Assembly: GCF_025717555.1 (NCBI RefSeq) | Contig: NZ_JAJIRP010000012.1 | Coordinates: 17,533 to 81,532 of the forward strand | Source of the DNA: Paucibacter sp. B2R-40 | Lineage (GTDB): Bacteria > Pseudomonadota > Gammaproteobacteria > Burkholderiales > Burkholderiaceae_C | DNA: 64,000 nucleotides | Direction: 5' to 3' | The notes under the pieces: model-generated | Told to the model about the DNA's origin: nothing | The model's input: the letters and a program-made list of their open reading frames with translations, nothing else | Databases searched by the model: none | Made by a program: the position numbers and the translations under genes | Shown here: positions 1-7,000 of the stretch, one piece after another | Position numbering within the stretch: position 1 is the first letter of the stretch | Layout: every line of letters begins with the position of its first letter

Positions 1-30
1 GCCTATTTGCGCGGGCGCTTTGCGGCTTGA
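1..30 (+). CDS. 3' end of a gene entering from outside the window
   Basis: Frame 1 is open from the window edge and reads AYLRGRFAA followed by TGA. The next gene on the same strand begins 85 nt later, so this is plausibly the tail of an upstream gene. Nine residues are too few to name a family. It could also be chance open frame. Confidence 0.35.
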   Translation, partial: AYLRGRFAA

Positions 31-115
31 ATCGAGGCTGGCGCTTCGGCATGGACAATCCGCTGCAACAATCGCAGCCACGACTGTGCACCATTGATTC
101 ATAAGCCAAATCACC

Positions 116-1021
116 ATGCCGATCAACTTCCATTCAAAGCCTTTGCTGGCCGCCTTGCTGGCCCTGCTGCTGAGCGCCTGCGCCACGACGCCCGGCGGCC
201 CGCATATCGACCGCAGCTACAGCTCGGAGAATCAAGACAGCCGGGCACAATTTTTGGTGCTGCACTACACCGCCATCGACTGGGAGAAGTCGCTGCGCGC
301 GCTGACCAAGGGGGGCCAGGTCAGCAGCCATTACTTGGTGCGCGACGAGCCGGTGCGCAGCTATTTGCTGGTGGACGAGAGCCGCCGCGCCTGGCATGCC
401 GGGCAGAGTTTTTGGGCCGGGCACACGAATTTGAACGCCTCCTCCATCGGCATCGAAATCGTCAACACCGGCTTTGTGGATACGCCCAGCGGCCGGGTCT
501 ACGCGCCCTACCCCGAGGCGCAGATCACGGAGGTGATCGCACTGGTCAAGGACATCGTCGCGCGTCACCAGATCCGCCCGGAACGCATCATCGGCCACGC
601 CGATATCGCCCCGGGCCGCAAGCAGGACCCCGGCCCAAAGTTCCCCTGGAAGCGCCTCGCCGACGAAGGCCTGATCCCCTGGCCCGATATGGAGCAGGTA
701 AAAAACAAGATCGCGCTGTTTGAAAGCCTGCCGCCGGACGCCGCCTGGTTCCAGGACAAGCTCAGCCGTATCGGCTACAAACTGCCGCTAACCGGCCAAA
801 TGGACGCAGCCAGCAAGGACGTGCTCTCGACCTTTCAGATGAAGTACCGACCCAGCGACTACAGCGGCAAGGCCGATGCCGAAACCGCTGCGCTGCTGGA
901 GGTCATGCTGAGCCCGAACGGCATGCTGCTGGTTTCGCCCATCGTGGCCGATGGTGCCGCCGGTGCTGCGCCTGGTATGGCGCCTGCTGGTGAAGCCAAG
1001 CCTTACACCTCACGCTGGTGA
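116..1021 (+). CDS. amiD: N-acetylmuramoyl-L-alanine amidase, AmiD-like lipoprotein
   Basis: Predicted zinc amidase that cleaves the lactyl-amide bond between MurNAc (or anhydroMurNAc) and the stem peptide. The 301-aa product starts with a lipoprotein signal whose lipobox LLSAC places the lipidated cysteine at residue 22. An Amidase_2 domain spans about residues 40-185. Likely zinc ligands are H50 (VLHYTAI), H161 (GHADIAPGR) and D171, and E114 (IGIEIVN) is a probable catalytic residue. A PG_binding_1 repeat follows at about 215-265. This is the order found in E. coli AmiD, an outer-membrane lipoprotein. A D-Ala-D-Ala dipeptidase gene follows 22 nt downstream on the same strand, suggesting a murein-recycling pair. 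Domain assignment is by recognition of motifs. Confidence 0.88.
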   Translation: MPINFHSKPLLAALLALLLSACATTPGGPHIDRSYSSENQDSRAQFLVLHYTAIDWEKSLRALTKGGQVSSHYLVRDEPVRSYLLVDESRRAWHAGQSFWAGHTNLNASSIGIEIVNTGFVDTPSGRVYAPYPEAQITEVIALVKDIVARHQIRPERIIGHADIAPGRKQDPGPKFPWKRLADEGLIPWPDMEQVKNKIALFESLPPDAAWFQDKLSRIGYKLPLTGQMDAASKDVLSTFQMKYRPSDYSGKADAETAALLEVMLSPNGMLLVSPIVADGAAGAAPGMAPAGEAKPYTSRW

Positions 1022-1043
1022 GCTCGGTTCATCAGAGTTCCCG

Positions 1044-1646
1044 ATGATCAATTGTGAAGACATTCCCGGCCACGCCGACTTCTGCTCGCTGCTGAGCCTG
1101 AGCGAGATCGACCTTGACCTGCGCTACGCCTCGCCCGACAACTTCGTCCAGCGCGCGGTCTACGGCGGGCTGGACTGCGCTTGGCTGCGCCGTGAAGCTG
1201 CCGACGCCTTGCTCGAAGCGGCCCGCTGGCTGGCAAGGCAGCGTCCCGGCTATCGCTTGCGGGTGCTCGACGCCTTGCGACCGCAACGTGTGCAAGAGGT
1301 CTTGTGGGCCGAACTGCAGGGTACGCCGCTGCAGCCTTATCTGGCCGATCCGCAACGGGGTTCCATCCACTCATTCGGCATGGCGCTGGACATCACCTTG
1401 CTGGACGGCCAAGGCCGCGAGGTCGATATGGGTTCGGGCTTTGACGAGATGAGCCTGATCTCGCACCCCGATCACGAGGCCGAGCATTTGGCTCTGGGCC
1501 TGCTCAGCGCGGCGCAACTGATCGAACGTGGCTGGCTGCGCGCGGCGATGCGGCAAGCAGGCTTCCAAGGCATTCCTAGCGAGTGGTGGCATTTCGAATT
1601 CGGCGACCGCGAGGCCGTGCGGCGCGATCTGCCTCGCGTGCTTTGA
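1044..1646 (+). CDS. ddpX: D-alanyl-D-alanine dipeptidase (VanX/DdpX family)
   Basis: Zinc dipeptidase of the M15D family that hydrolyses free D-Ala-D-Ala. The 200-aa product carries the family signature: SIHSFGMALD gives zinc ligands H109 and D116, and EWWH gives catalytic E180 and zinc ligand H183. The conserved arginine region is DALRPQR near residue 79. The frame is open upstream to a GTG at 951, but that start would overlap the preceding amidase gene by 71 nt, so the ATG at 1044 is chosen. With no signal peptide it should act in the cytoplasm, recycling D-Ala from turned-over peptidoglycan. No van ligase or VanS/VanR pair is nearby, so a resistance role is not suggested. It converges on mepA with a 6-nt gap. 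Confidence 0.88.
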   Translation: MINCEDIPGHADFCSLLSLSEIDLDLRYASPDNFVQRAVYGGLDCAWLRREAADALLEAARWLARQRPGYRLRVLDALRPQRVQEVLWAELQGTPLQPYLADPQRGSIHSFGMALDITLLDGQGREVDMGSGFDEMSLISHPDHEAEHLALGLLSAAQLIERGWLRAAMRQAGFQGIPSEWWHFEFGDREAVRRDLPRVL

Positions 1647-1652
1647 AGCCAA

Positions 1653-2603
1653 TCACGGCAGAACTTCAGGCGTAGTTGGAGTCGCGCCGCGTGCCTCCAG
1701 CACCTGCCGGCAGTCTGCGGGCAGATCGGCCAGGGTCAGCGGCGGAGTTGGCTTGGCAGGCGGCTTGGGATGCAGCGCCTCCTCGCTGAACCACCAGTCC
1801 AGGCTGGCGTCACAACCATCCCCCTCGGGGGTCGGGTCTTGCGCTTTGCATTGCGTTTCTCCCTCAGGGCAGAACAAGCGCACATGGAAGTGATAGTCGT
1901 GGCCCTGCTCGGGACGAATTTTGCGCAACCAGCTTGCCCCTTTGGCGCTGCGGCAGAGTTCCCGCTTGATGGCAGCGTTAGCAAAAACGCGTTGCACCTG
2001 CGGGTCCATGGCAGCGGCGCGCAGCACCGCCTGATGGCCTGCCGTCCAGGTTGCCGGATCCACGTCCAAACGATCGGCACGCACCACGGAGATGGACGAG
2101 ACTTGCTCCCGCTGCGCCTGCGAAAGGCGCTCAACCGGCATCGGCTTGAGCCAGATATCCGCATCCAGACCCAATTGATGCGACGCATGACCCGTCAACA
2201 TCGGGCCGCCACGCGCTTGCGCCATATCCCCCACCAAGATGCCCGGCCAAGCGCTGGCCTGGGCAGCCACCGGCGCAAAACGTTCAAGGAAACGAATCAA
2301 CTCCGGGTGACCCCACATGCGCTGCCGAGACGGGCGCATGGCCTGCCAATGCGGCCCATCCAGCGGCAGCGCCTGGGCGCCAGCCAGGCAGCCTCGGGAA
2401 TAAAAGCCAATCGCCTGTGGCGCAAGTGCCGCAGCTTTTGTGGCTTGGCCAAACAAGGTCTTGGCGGCCGGCTGCGCATCCGCAGTTTGATGCTGATCTT
2501 GCGCCCTGGCTGGCCCCGCACCGAGCAGCACCCCAAAGGTCAAGACCAGAACGAATCGAATTCCACTTTGCATAGATTTTCTTCTAAAAAATAATGCGGC
2601 CAT
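1653..2603 (-). CDS. mepA: Penicillin-insensitive murein endopeptidase MepA
   Basis: Periplasmic M74 metallo-endopeptidase that cuts D-Ala-mesoDAP cross-links in murein. The 316-aa product has an N-terminal signal (hydrophobic stretch FVLVLTFGVLLGAGPARA, predicted cleavage near ARA-QD). The family zinc motifs are visible: GHASHQLGLDADIW supplies His and Asp, and HDYHFHVRL supplies the C-terminal His ligand. The SRGCLAGAQALPLDGPHWQAM segment is typical of MepA. ATG at 2603 has an AAGGGG Shine-Dalgarno 5 nt upstream; an alternative ATG lies at 2573 and would shorten the signal region by 10 residues. It converges with the dipeptidase gene, making a three-gene group of wall-recycling hydrolases. 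Confidence 0.9.
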   Translation of the reverse strand: MAALFFRRKSMQSGIRFVLVLTFGVLLGAGPARAQDQHQTADAQPAAKTLFGQATKAAALAPQAIGFYSRGCLAGAQALPLDGPHWQAMRPSRQRMWGHPELIRFLERFAPVAAQASAWPGILVGDMAQARGGPMLTGHASHQLGLDADIWLKPMPVERLSQAQREQVSSISVVRADRLDVDPATWTAGHQAVLRAAAMDPQVQRVFANAAIKRELCRSAKGASWLRKIRPEQGHDYHFHVRLFCPEGETQCKAQDPTPEGDGCDASLDWWFSEEALHPKPPAKPTPPLTLADLPADCRQVLEARGATPTTPEVLP

Positions 2604-2901
2604 TCAAGCCCCTTGGCGCCCAAGCCCATCCAACAAAGTATCCAACACTGGCCTTCCTTTGGCAGCGGCGTTTCGGGCTTGAGCAAAATGATGGCGGGTC
2701 ACACCGACGACCAGGCGGCAAGATACAGAGCCCTGACAATGTGCAGGCATTTGGCTTCGGTGATCAATGCTTTGTTCGCAATATATAGGCGCGACCCTGG
2801 TGCCGGCAAAATCCTGTGTGCGCGGCGACGAGCAGCACCTCGCCTCACCCAAAATGCGCGCAGCATGATTCGCGTCACCTATCGCCACGCAAGCACCCGG
2901 C
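2604..2901. other. Divergent intergenic region without a recognised gene
   Basis: About 300 bp between mepA (minus) and the aspartoacylase-family gene (plus); it must hold both promoters. An open frame on the minus strand (2604-2909, 101 codons) resembles no family I know and is Cys/Arg-rich in the way of random high-GC frames, so it is not called. An AT-rich stretch around 2775-2790 (CAATATATAGG) is the best -10 candidate for the plus-strand gene. Confidence 0.4.
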
Positions 2902-3897
2902 ATGAGCACTCAAACCCACCCCACTCATTTACGCATTCACCAATACGCGGGCCTCAAACCCGGCCCCAAACTGCTGGTGACGGCGGCCGTGCATGGCAAC
3001 GAAACCTGCGGCGTCGAGGCCATTGAGGAGGTGATGGCCGCGCTGGACAGTGGCGCCTTGAACCTGCTGCGCGGCACCCTGAGCTTGCTGCCGATCGCCA
3101 ACCCGCTGGCCCACCAAATGGGCCGCCGCGAGGGCGAGCGCAATTTGAACCGCAACCTGCGCCCGGCCGTGATCGCGCAGGATTTTGAAGATCGTATTGC
3201 AGCGCGTCTGTGCCCGCTGATGGCCGAGCATGATGTCTTGCTGGACCTGCATTCTTTTCAGAGCCAAGGTCAAGCCTTCGTGATGCTGGGCCCGCCCGAC
3301 AACGTCGGCGACATTGAGCCCTTTGCGCATGCCAGGGCCGAAGCAGCACTGGCCACATGCTTGGGGCCCACGCGCATCGTCGAAGGCTGGCTATCCACCT
3401 ATGAATTGGGCCTACGGCGGCGTGCAGCGAACAAGCAGGGCGCACCCGCCCCTAGGCAAGACCTGACCCTGGACCCGCACTACGGCGTCGGCACCACCGA
3501 GTACATGCGCAGCCAAGGTGGCTATGGCGTCACGCTTGAATGTGGGCAGCATCTGGACCCGCAAGCCCGCGAAGTGGCACGTTTGGCCATCCTGCGCAGC
3601 ATGGCCCTGCTGGGTTTGATTGCACCCGAGGCCGCTGCGGCGCACCAGCCCGGCCAGCCCGCCGAAGTGCTGCAGCTATATGAAGTCATCGACAGGCAGC
3701 ACCCGGACGACCGCTTCGAACAAGCCTGGACCAGCTTTGACGCGGTCTCAAAAGGCCAGAAAATTGGCACACGGCACGACGGCAGCGCGGTGCTGGCCCC
3801 TGCGGATGGCCGCATCGTGTTCCCCAATAGCAAAGCTTTGACGGGCCAGGAGTGGCTCTATTTGGCGCGGCCTAGCCCGCGCGATTTGAACGCCTAA
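2902..3897 (+). CDS. Succinylglutamate desuccinylase/aspartoacylase family zinc hydrolase
   Basis: Predicted zinc-dependent amidohydrolase of the AstE/AspA branch of the M14 carboxypeptidase fold. The 331-aa product shows the family metal site: VHGNETCG near residue 33 (His and Glu ligands) and DLHSFQSQG near residue 114 (His ligand). The N..NRNLRP stretch matches the substrate-binding Arg/Asn motif of the family. A C-terminal domain (about 250-331) is beta-rich and ends with an ADGRIVFPN segment typical of these enzymes. Substrate is not predictable: AstE genes normally sit in an ast arginine-catabolic operon, which is absent here, so a generic N-acyl amino acid deacylase is more likely. It converges on bfd with a 2-nt gap. 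Confidence 0.82.
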   Translation: MSTQTHPTHLRIHQYAGLKPGPKLLVTAAVHGNETCGVEAIEEVMAALDSGALNLLRGTLSLLPIANPLAHQMGRREGERNLNRNLRPAVIAQDFEDRIAARLCPLMAEHDVLLDLHSFQSQGQAFVMLGPPDNVGDIEPFAHARAEAALATCLGPTRIVEGWLSTYELGLRRRAANKQGAPAPRQDLTLDPHYGVGTTEYMRSQGGYGVTLECGQHLDPQAREVARLAILRSMALLGLIAPEAAAAHQPGQPAEVLQLYEVIDRQHPDDRFEQAWTSFDAVSKGQKIGTRHDGSAVLAPADGRIVFPNSKALTGQEWLYLARPSPRDLNA

Positions 3898-3899
3898 GC

Positions 3900-4127
3900 T
3901 CAGCGCATATTGACCAGCGCCCAGCTCGGGCGCTCGCTGCGGCAGGCGCCGGCACAGCCGCTCTTCGCGAGTGCCGCATCAAAAACCTCGCGCGCGCAGT
4001 CCCCACAGCAACCGCAGGCACTGGCTACGCCGGTTTCATCCTGCAACAGCTCGAAATTGCTGACGCCGGACGCCACTTGGGCTTGGATGTCGCGATCGGA
4101 GACTCGGCGGCACAGACAAACAATCAT
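3900..4127 (-). CDS. bfd: Bacterioferritin-associated ferredoxin Bfd
   Basis: Small [2Fe-2S] ferredoxin that reduces the iron core of bacterioferritin so that iron can be released. The 75-aa product has the Bfd cysteine pattern C4-x-C6 and C38-x2-C41 (MIVCLCRRVSDRDI at the start, ACGCCGDC in the middle); additional cysteines occur at 40, 44 and in the tail. The bacterioferritin gene lies 121 nt upstream on the same strand. No Shine-Dalgarno precedes the ATG; instead an intrinsic-terminator-like hairpin with a seven-T tract ends 10 nt upstream. A Fur-like sequence lies further upstream. This suggests separate, iron-controlled expression from bfr. Confidence 0.93.
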   Translation of the reverse strand: MIVCLCRRVSDRDIQAQVASGVSNFELLQDETGVASACGCCGDCAREVFDAALAKSGCAGACRSERPSWALVNMR

Positions 4128-4137
4128 GAGCTTGGCG

Positions 4138-4164
4138 AAAAAAAGGCAACTCTTGTTGAGTTGC
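4138..4164 (-). terminator. Terminator-like hairpin immediately upstream of bfd
   Basis: Read on the minus strand, a perfect 7-bp stem GCAACTC/GAGTTGC with loop AACAA is followed by one C and seven Ts, then 10 nt and the bfd ATG. It has the form of an intrinsic terminator. It may end bfr transcripts, or act as an attenuator in the bfd leader, because there is no room for a promoter between it and bfd. Confidence 0.7.
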
Positions 4165-4177
4165 TTGGACTTTAACG

Positions 4178-4200
4178 CAAATACGAATGTTTCTCAATGC
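4178..4200 (-). promoter_or_regulatory. Possible Fur box upstream of bfd
   Basis: On the minus strand TGAGAAACATTCGTA matches 9 of 14 informative positions of the Fur 7-1-7 consensus TGATAATNATTATCA. A weak promoter (TTGAGA, 16 nt, TTAAAG) overlaps it. bfd is induced by iron starvation in other bacteria, so Fur control is expected, but the match is only moderate. Confidence 0.4.
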
Positions 4201-4248
4201 GATTCAATTGACCATCCAAATCCTCGGGGATTGGCGGTCATCCGTGGC

Positions 4249-4728
4249 TCAGGAGCTGGCGCCGCCCATTTGCGACTGCAGCCAATTCTGCTCACCGACC
4301 TGGGCCACCAAGCCGATCTGAGTTTCGAGATGGTCGATATGGTCTTCGGTGTCTTTGAGGATGCTGACCAGCACTTCGCGGGAAACAAAGTCACGCACCG
4401 ACTCGCAATAGGCGATCGCTTCCTTCAGCCCGGGCTGAGAGCCGGCCTCAAGCTTCAAATCGCAGTGCAAGACTTCGACGGCGTTTTCTCCGATATAGAG
4501 CTTGCCCAAGTCCTGCAAGTTTGGCAGGCCGTCCAACATCAGGATGCGATCCATCAGCTTGTCGGCATGCTTCATCTCTTCAATCGACTCGTCATGCTCA
4601 TGCTTGGCCAGGCGCTCGAAGCCCCAGTTCTTGAGCATTCGGTAGTGCAAAAAATATTGATTGATCGCGGTCAACTCGATCTTCAACTGGGCATTCAGAT
4701 AGTCCAAAACCTTTGCATCGCCTTGCAT
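4249..4728 (-). CDS. bfr: Bacterioferritin (haem-containing ferritin)
   Basis: Iron-storage protein forming 24-mers with haem between subunit pairs. The 159-aa product aligns end to end with E. coli Bfr. Visible residues are ferroxidase ligands E18, E51, H54, E94 and H130 and haem ligand M52. The sixth ferroxidase ligand, E127 in E. coli, is threonine here, with glutamate at 128 (KDTEDHID against RDEEGHID), as confirmed from the DNA. Start is the ATG giving [12 protein letters not shown], preceded by GGAGA. It is followed on the same strand by bfd and is divergent from hemP. Identification is firm; whether the ferroxidase centre is fully active is open. Confidence 0.95.
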   Translation of the reverse strand: MQGDAKVLDYLNAQLKIELTAINQYFLHYRMLKNWGFERLAKHEHDESIEEMKHADKLMDRILMLDGLPNLQDLGKLYIGENAVEVLHCDLKLEAGSQPGLKEAIAYCESVRDFVSREVLVSILKDTEDHIDHLETQIGLVAQVGEQNWLQSQMGGASS

Positions 4729-4872
4729 GGGAGTCTCCTCAATGAAACAGCAAGCATTGTGCGCGGTGCTTGGAAGTTCACCAACGCAAAACCATCATTT
4801 TTTGGAGTGCATAAGAAGCGTTTGCACCGCAGCAAGTCACTCGCAAAAAAACAGAATCCGCAAAAATATATT

Positions 4873-4896
4873 GCCAGTGCGAATCATTCTCATTTA
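4873..4896 (+). promoter_or_regulatory. Fur box upstream of hemP
   Basis: TGCGAATCATTCTCA at 4878-4892 matches 11 of 14 informative positions of the Fur 7-1-7 consensus. It lies 15 nt before the hemP ATG and just downstream of a -10-like TATATT (4867-4872), so bound Fur would cover the transcription start. Confidence 0.7.
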
Positions 4897-4906
4897 AGAT
4901 GCAAAC

Positions 4907-5125
4907 ATGCAGACCTTCACCTCCAACGAACAAGCAGCATGCGTCGCTGCGTTTGCCAACGATCGCGACCTATCGGCAAGGCCCACGCATGCCCTACCCG
5001 CGCCGCGCAAACGCATCAGCAGCCAGAGCCTATTGGGCAACGAGACAGAGGTCGAAATCGAGCATGGCCAGCAACTCTACCGTCTGCGCCTGACGGCCTT
5101 GGGCAAACTGATCTTGACCAAGTAG
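4907..5125 (+). CDS. hemP: Hemin uptake protein HemP
   Basis: Small protein of the HemP/HmuP family, which is needed for haem utilisation in several proteobacteria and has been described as an activator of haem-receptor expression. The 72-aa product has an unconserved N-terminus and the conserved C-terminal half RISSQSLLGNETEVEIEHG followed by YRLRLTALGKLILTK, which is the family signature. A good Fur box covers the promoter. It is divergent from bfr. Usually a TonB haem receptor or hmu transport genes follow hemP; here none do, so the haem receptor must be elsewhere in the genome. The -10 to ATG distance leaves a leader of at most about 30 nt with only a weak ribosome binding site. Confidence 0.85.
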   Translation: MQTFTSNEQAACVAAFANDRDLSARPTHALPAPRKRISSQSLLGNETEVEIEHGQQLYRLRLTALGKLILTK

Positions 5126-5141
5126 GCCGACATCCTTGAGC

Positions 5142-5159
5142 GGCGCGCTTCAGCGCGCC
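5142..5159 (+). terminator. GC-rich hairpin downstream of hemP
   Basis: Perfect 7-bp stem GGCGCGC/GCGCGCC with loop TTCA starts 16 nt after the hemP stop. There is no T tract (TTGGGG follows), so termination efficiency is uncertain. Confidence 0.5.
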
Positions 5160-5498
5160 TTGGGGCCCCTCAACCATTGACGTACAAGCATCCGCCCTCG
5201 GACATCGGCCAAACCGCCAGCTCAGCGCTCGCGAGCGCGCTCAATCGAGGGGGCAGCCAAGCTTTTCACTGGCGCCAACGCCGGTCATTTGCAGGCTTGG
5301 CAAGAACAAGCGCAGCAAGGCCTGTCAATTCAGCAATTCAAGTTCGAGTTTTCGTGCAAAGCGCACAAACCAAAGCAATACCAATTCAGCCCAGTCGCAC
5401 TTTTCATCGGTGCTTTCCCTAGAATTTCAGCCATGGCGGAGCATCCTTCGCTGTGATCGAAAACTCATCTAATCGAGGTGTTTCAGGTGAAAAGCAAA
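5160..5498 (+). promoter_or_regulatory. Leader of the first PEP-CTERM gene with conserved motif at 5409-5430
   Basis: About 340 bp without a convincing gene. At 5409-5430 it contains GGTGCTTTCCCTAGAATTTC followed by AG, which closely matches a block upstream of the second PEP-CTERM unit (8385-8404, minus strand). The distance to the likely start codon is about 70 nt, in the range of a promoter or activator site. An open frame at 5177-5422 looks random and is not called. Confidence 0.5.
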
Positions 5499-6560
5499 AT
5501 GTTGAATCGTGCAAGTGGTCTGAAGTTGGTTTCTATCGCAGCGGCAGCATTGCTGGCCGGTACTGCACAAGCGCTGCCAACCATTGACTTTGGCGCCGCC
5601 AAAGGCTTCAGCGCTTTCATTTTGGGCAATGTAGATCAGGCCAACGACATTGAAGGCCGCATGGCGGTGGGCGGCAATATGACGGCCTCGGGCCTGTCCA
5701 TGAACTACCGCACGCCGGCCGGCACCAGCGGCCCGGCCCTGGTGGTGGGTGGCGATTTGAAATATGTTGGTGGCCGCATCTATGCCAACGCGCCGGCCGG
5801 TGTCGACAGTACAAAAGGCTCGCACGTACCCTACTGGGATCAGAACCTGACGAACTACGGCAACAGCTACGGTGTTTATGGCGGCAGCAAGGCCGGCTCA
5901 TCCAGCGACTTGGACTTGCGTCGGCAATCGAATGTGATTGACTTCAAGGCCGCTGGGGCTACTTTGCAATCAACCGCAAGCCAATTGGGTGACCTCAAGG
6001 CGACGGGCCAAACCGCGGTGACGTACCAGTGGAACAGCAACATCGTCAACGGCATCAGTTTCACCGGCACAGGTGCTGACTTTGAGGTCTTCAACGTCAA
6101 TACAGCGACCTTCCGCAACCTGAGCCTGAGCGGTGTGAAAGCCGGCGCCACCGTCGTCATCAACTACACGGGCAGCGACTCGGTCTTGTTCGCCGGCGGT
6201 CAACTGACCCAAAATGTGGGAATTGGCGGCAAAGATGCCTGGGGCAATCCGGCCACCCAATTGGACGCGTTCAGCAGCAACATCCTCTTCAACTTCGACA
6301 AAGCCAAGGATGTGACCGTCGGCAGCTTCGTTGGCGGCAGCATCCTGGCACCTAACGCGCTGGTTTACGGCGGCGAGAACCGCCTCGGCGGCGGCCACCT
6401 CGAAGGTCAGTTGATGGCGCTGGGCCTGAAGTCAAATCTGGAGATCGGCTATTCACCATTGGTGTCCGCAGTGCCTGAGCCCGAGAGCTATGCTTTGATG
6501 CTGGCCGGCCTGGGCGCTGTAGCCTTCATGGCACGCCGCCGCAAGACGCTCAGCAACTAA
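5499..6560 (+). CDS. Choice-of-anchor A family PEP-CTERM surface protein
   Basis: Exported protein expected to be processed by an exosortase and displayed with extracellular polysaccharide. The 353-aa product has a signal peptide (LKLVSIAAAALLAGTAQA), the choice-of-anchor A domain (LPTIDFGAAKGFSAFILGN near 25, then EGRMAVGGN near 55), many Gly/Asn/Ser/Thr-rich beta segments, and a C-terminal PEP-CTERM signal: VPEPES, a hydrophobic helix and ARRRK. Start choice is uncertain. ATG at 5499 has AGGTGA 8 nt upstream, while GTG at 5487 (with GAGGTG 6 nt upstream) or 5478 would add 4 or 7 residues. A strong terminator follows. No exosortase gene is in the window. Ligand and function are unknown. Confidence 0.87.
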   Translation: MLNRASGLKLVSIAAAALLAGTAQALPTIDFGAAKGFSAFILGNVDQANDIEGRMAVGGNMTASGLSMNYRTPAGTSGPALVVGGDLKYVGGRIYANAPAGVDSTKGSHVPYWDQNLTNYGNSYGVYGGSKAGSSSDLDLRRQSNVIDFKAAGATLQSTASQLGDLKATGQTAVTYQWNSNIVNGISFTGTGADFEVFNVNTATFRNLSLSGVKAGATVVINYTGSDSVLFAGGQLTQNVGIGGKDAWGNPATQLDAFSSNILFNFDKAKDVTVGSFVGGSILAPNALVYGGENRLGGGHLEGQLMALGLKSNLEIGYSPLVSAVPEPESYALMLAGLGAVAFMARRRKTLSN

Positions 6561-6589
6561 GACCGAGTCGGCTTCTGGCTGCTTTCAAC

Positions 6590-6616
6590 AAGGGCTCCTT
6601 CGGGAGCCCTTTTCGC
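6590..6616 (+). terminator. Intrinsic terminator of the choice-of-anchor A gene
   Basis: Perfect 9-bp stem AAGGGCTCC/GGAGCCCTT with a TTCG tetraloop, followed by TTCGCTTTTT, begins 29 nt after the stop codon. Confidence 0.9.
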
Positions 6617-6920
6617 TTTTTCGGGAGCTCGTCCGAACTGCGTTTCACCAAGTCCAGCAGCTCACAAAGCCTTGCACGGATTCAACCGGCCAGGCAAGGG
6701 AACCAAGGGGCTACGGGCTCGCAAGCCTTTGCTGCCAGAGCTCTGAGGCCCGCGCCGGTCCGGCGGCGCGCCACATCCAGCAACAACTTTCTGGCTGAAG
6801 CTACAGATGAGCCGCCCCCCCCTTCAAAAAGAAGAGTCGGCTGATGGCAACGTCATATTCGCGCCCAATAAAACAGGGCCGCTGGGCGTCCGAGAACAAG
6901 ACAACTGTCTGAGCACAAAA
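6617..6920. other. Intergenic stretch, nothing recognised
   Basis: About 300 bp between the terminators of two PEP-CTERM units that point towards each other. I see no open frame with family resemblance, no RNA gene and no repeat; a C run at 6820-6827 is the only notable composition. Confidence 0.4.
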
Positions 6921-6944
6921 GCAAAGGGCACCCATGAGGTGCCC
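6921..6944 (-). terminator. Terminator of the two-gene PEP-CTERM unit
   Basis: Read on the minus strand, stem GGGCACC/GGTGCCC with a 5-nt loop is followed by TTTGCTTTTGTG. It lies 56 nt beyond the stop codon of the 7001-7711 gene. Confidence 0.75.
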
Positions 6945-7000
6945 AACTTGCAATCTAAATCCCAACTCGCGGTGACTCAATGACCCGCCACAGCGCGGTC

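Noticed and set aside
1044-1646. Vancomycin resistance (vanX) interpretation
   Set aside because: No vanH, vanA or VanRS genes nearby; neighbours are murein-recycling enzymes.
2604-2909. 101-codon minus-strand frame between mepA and the aspartoacylase gene
   Set aside because: No family resemblance, no ribosome binding site, and it would fill a divergent promoter region.
5177-5422. 81-codon frame upstream of the first PEP-CTERM gene
   Set aside because: Composition is random and it overlaps the conserved promoter motif.
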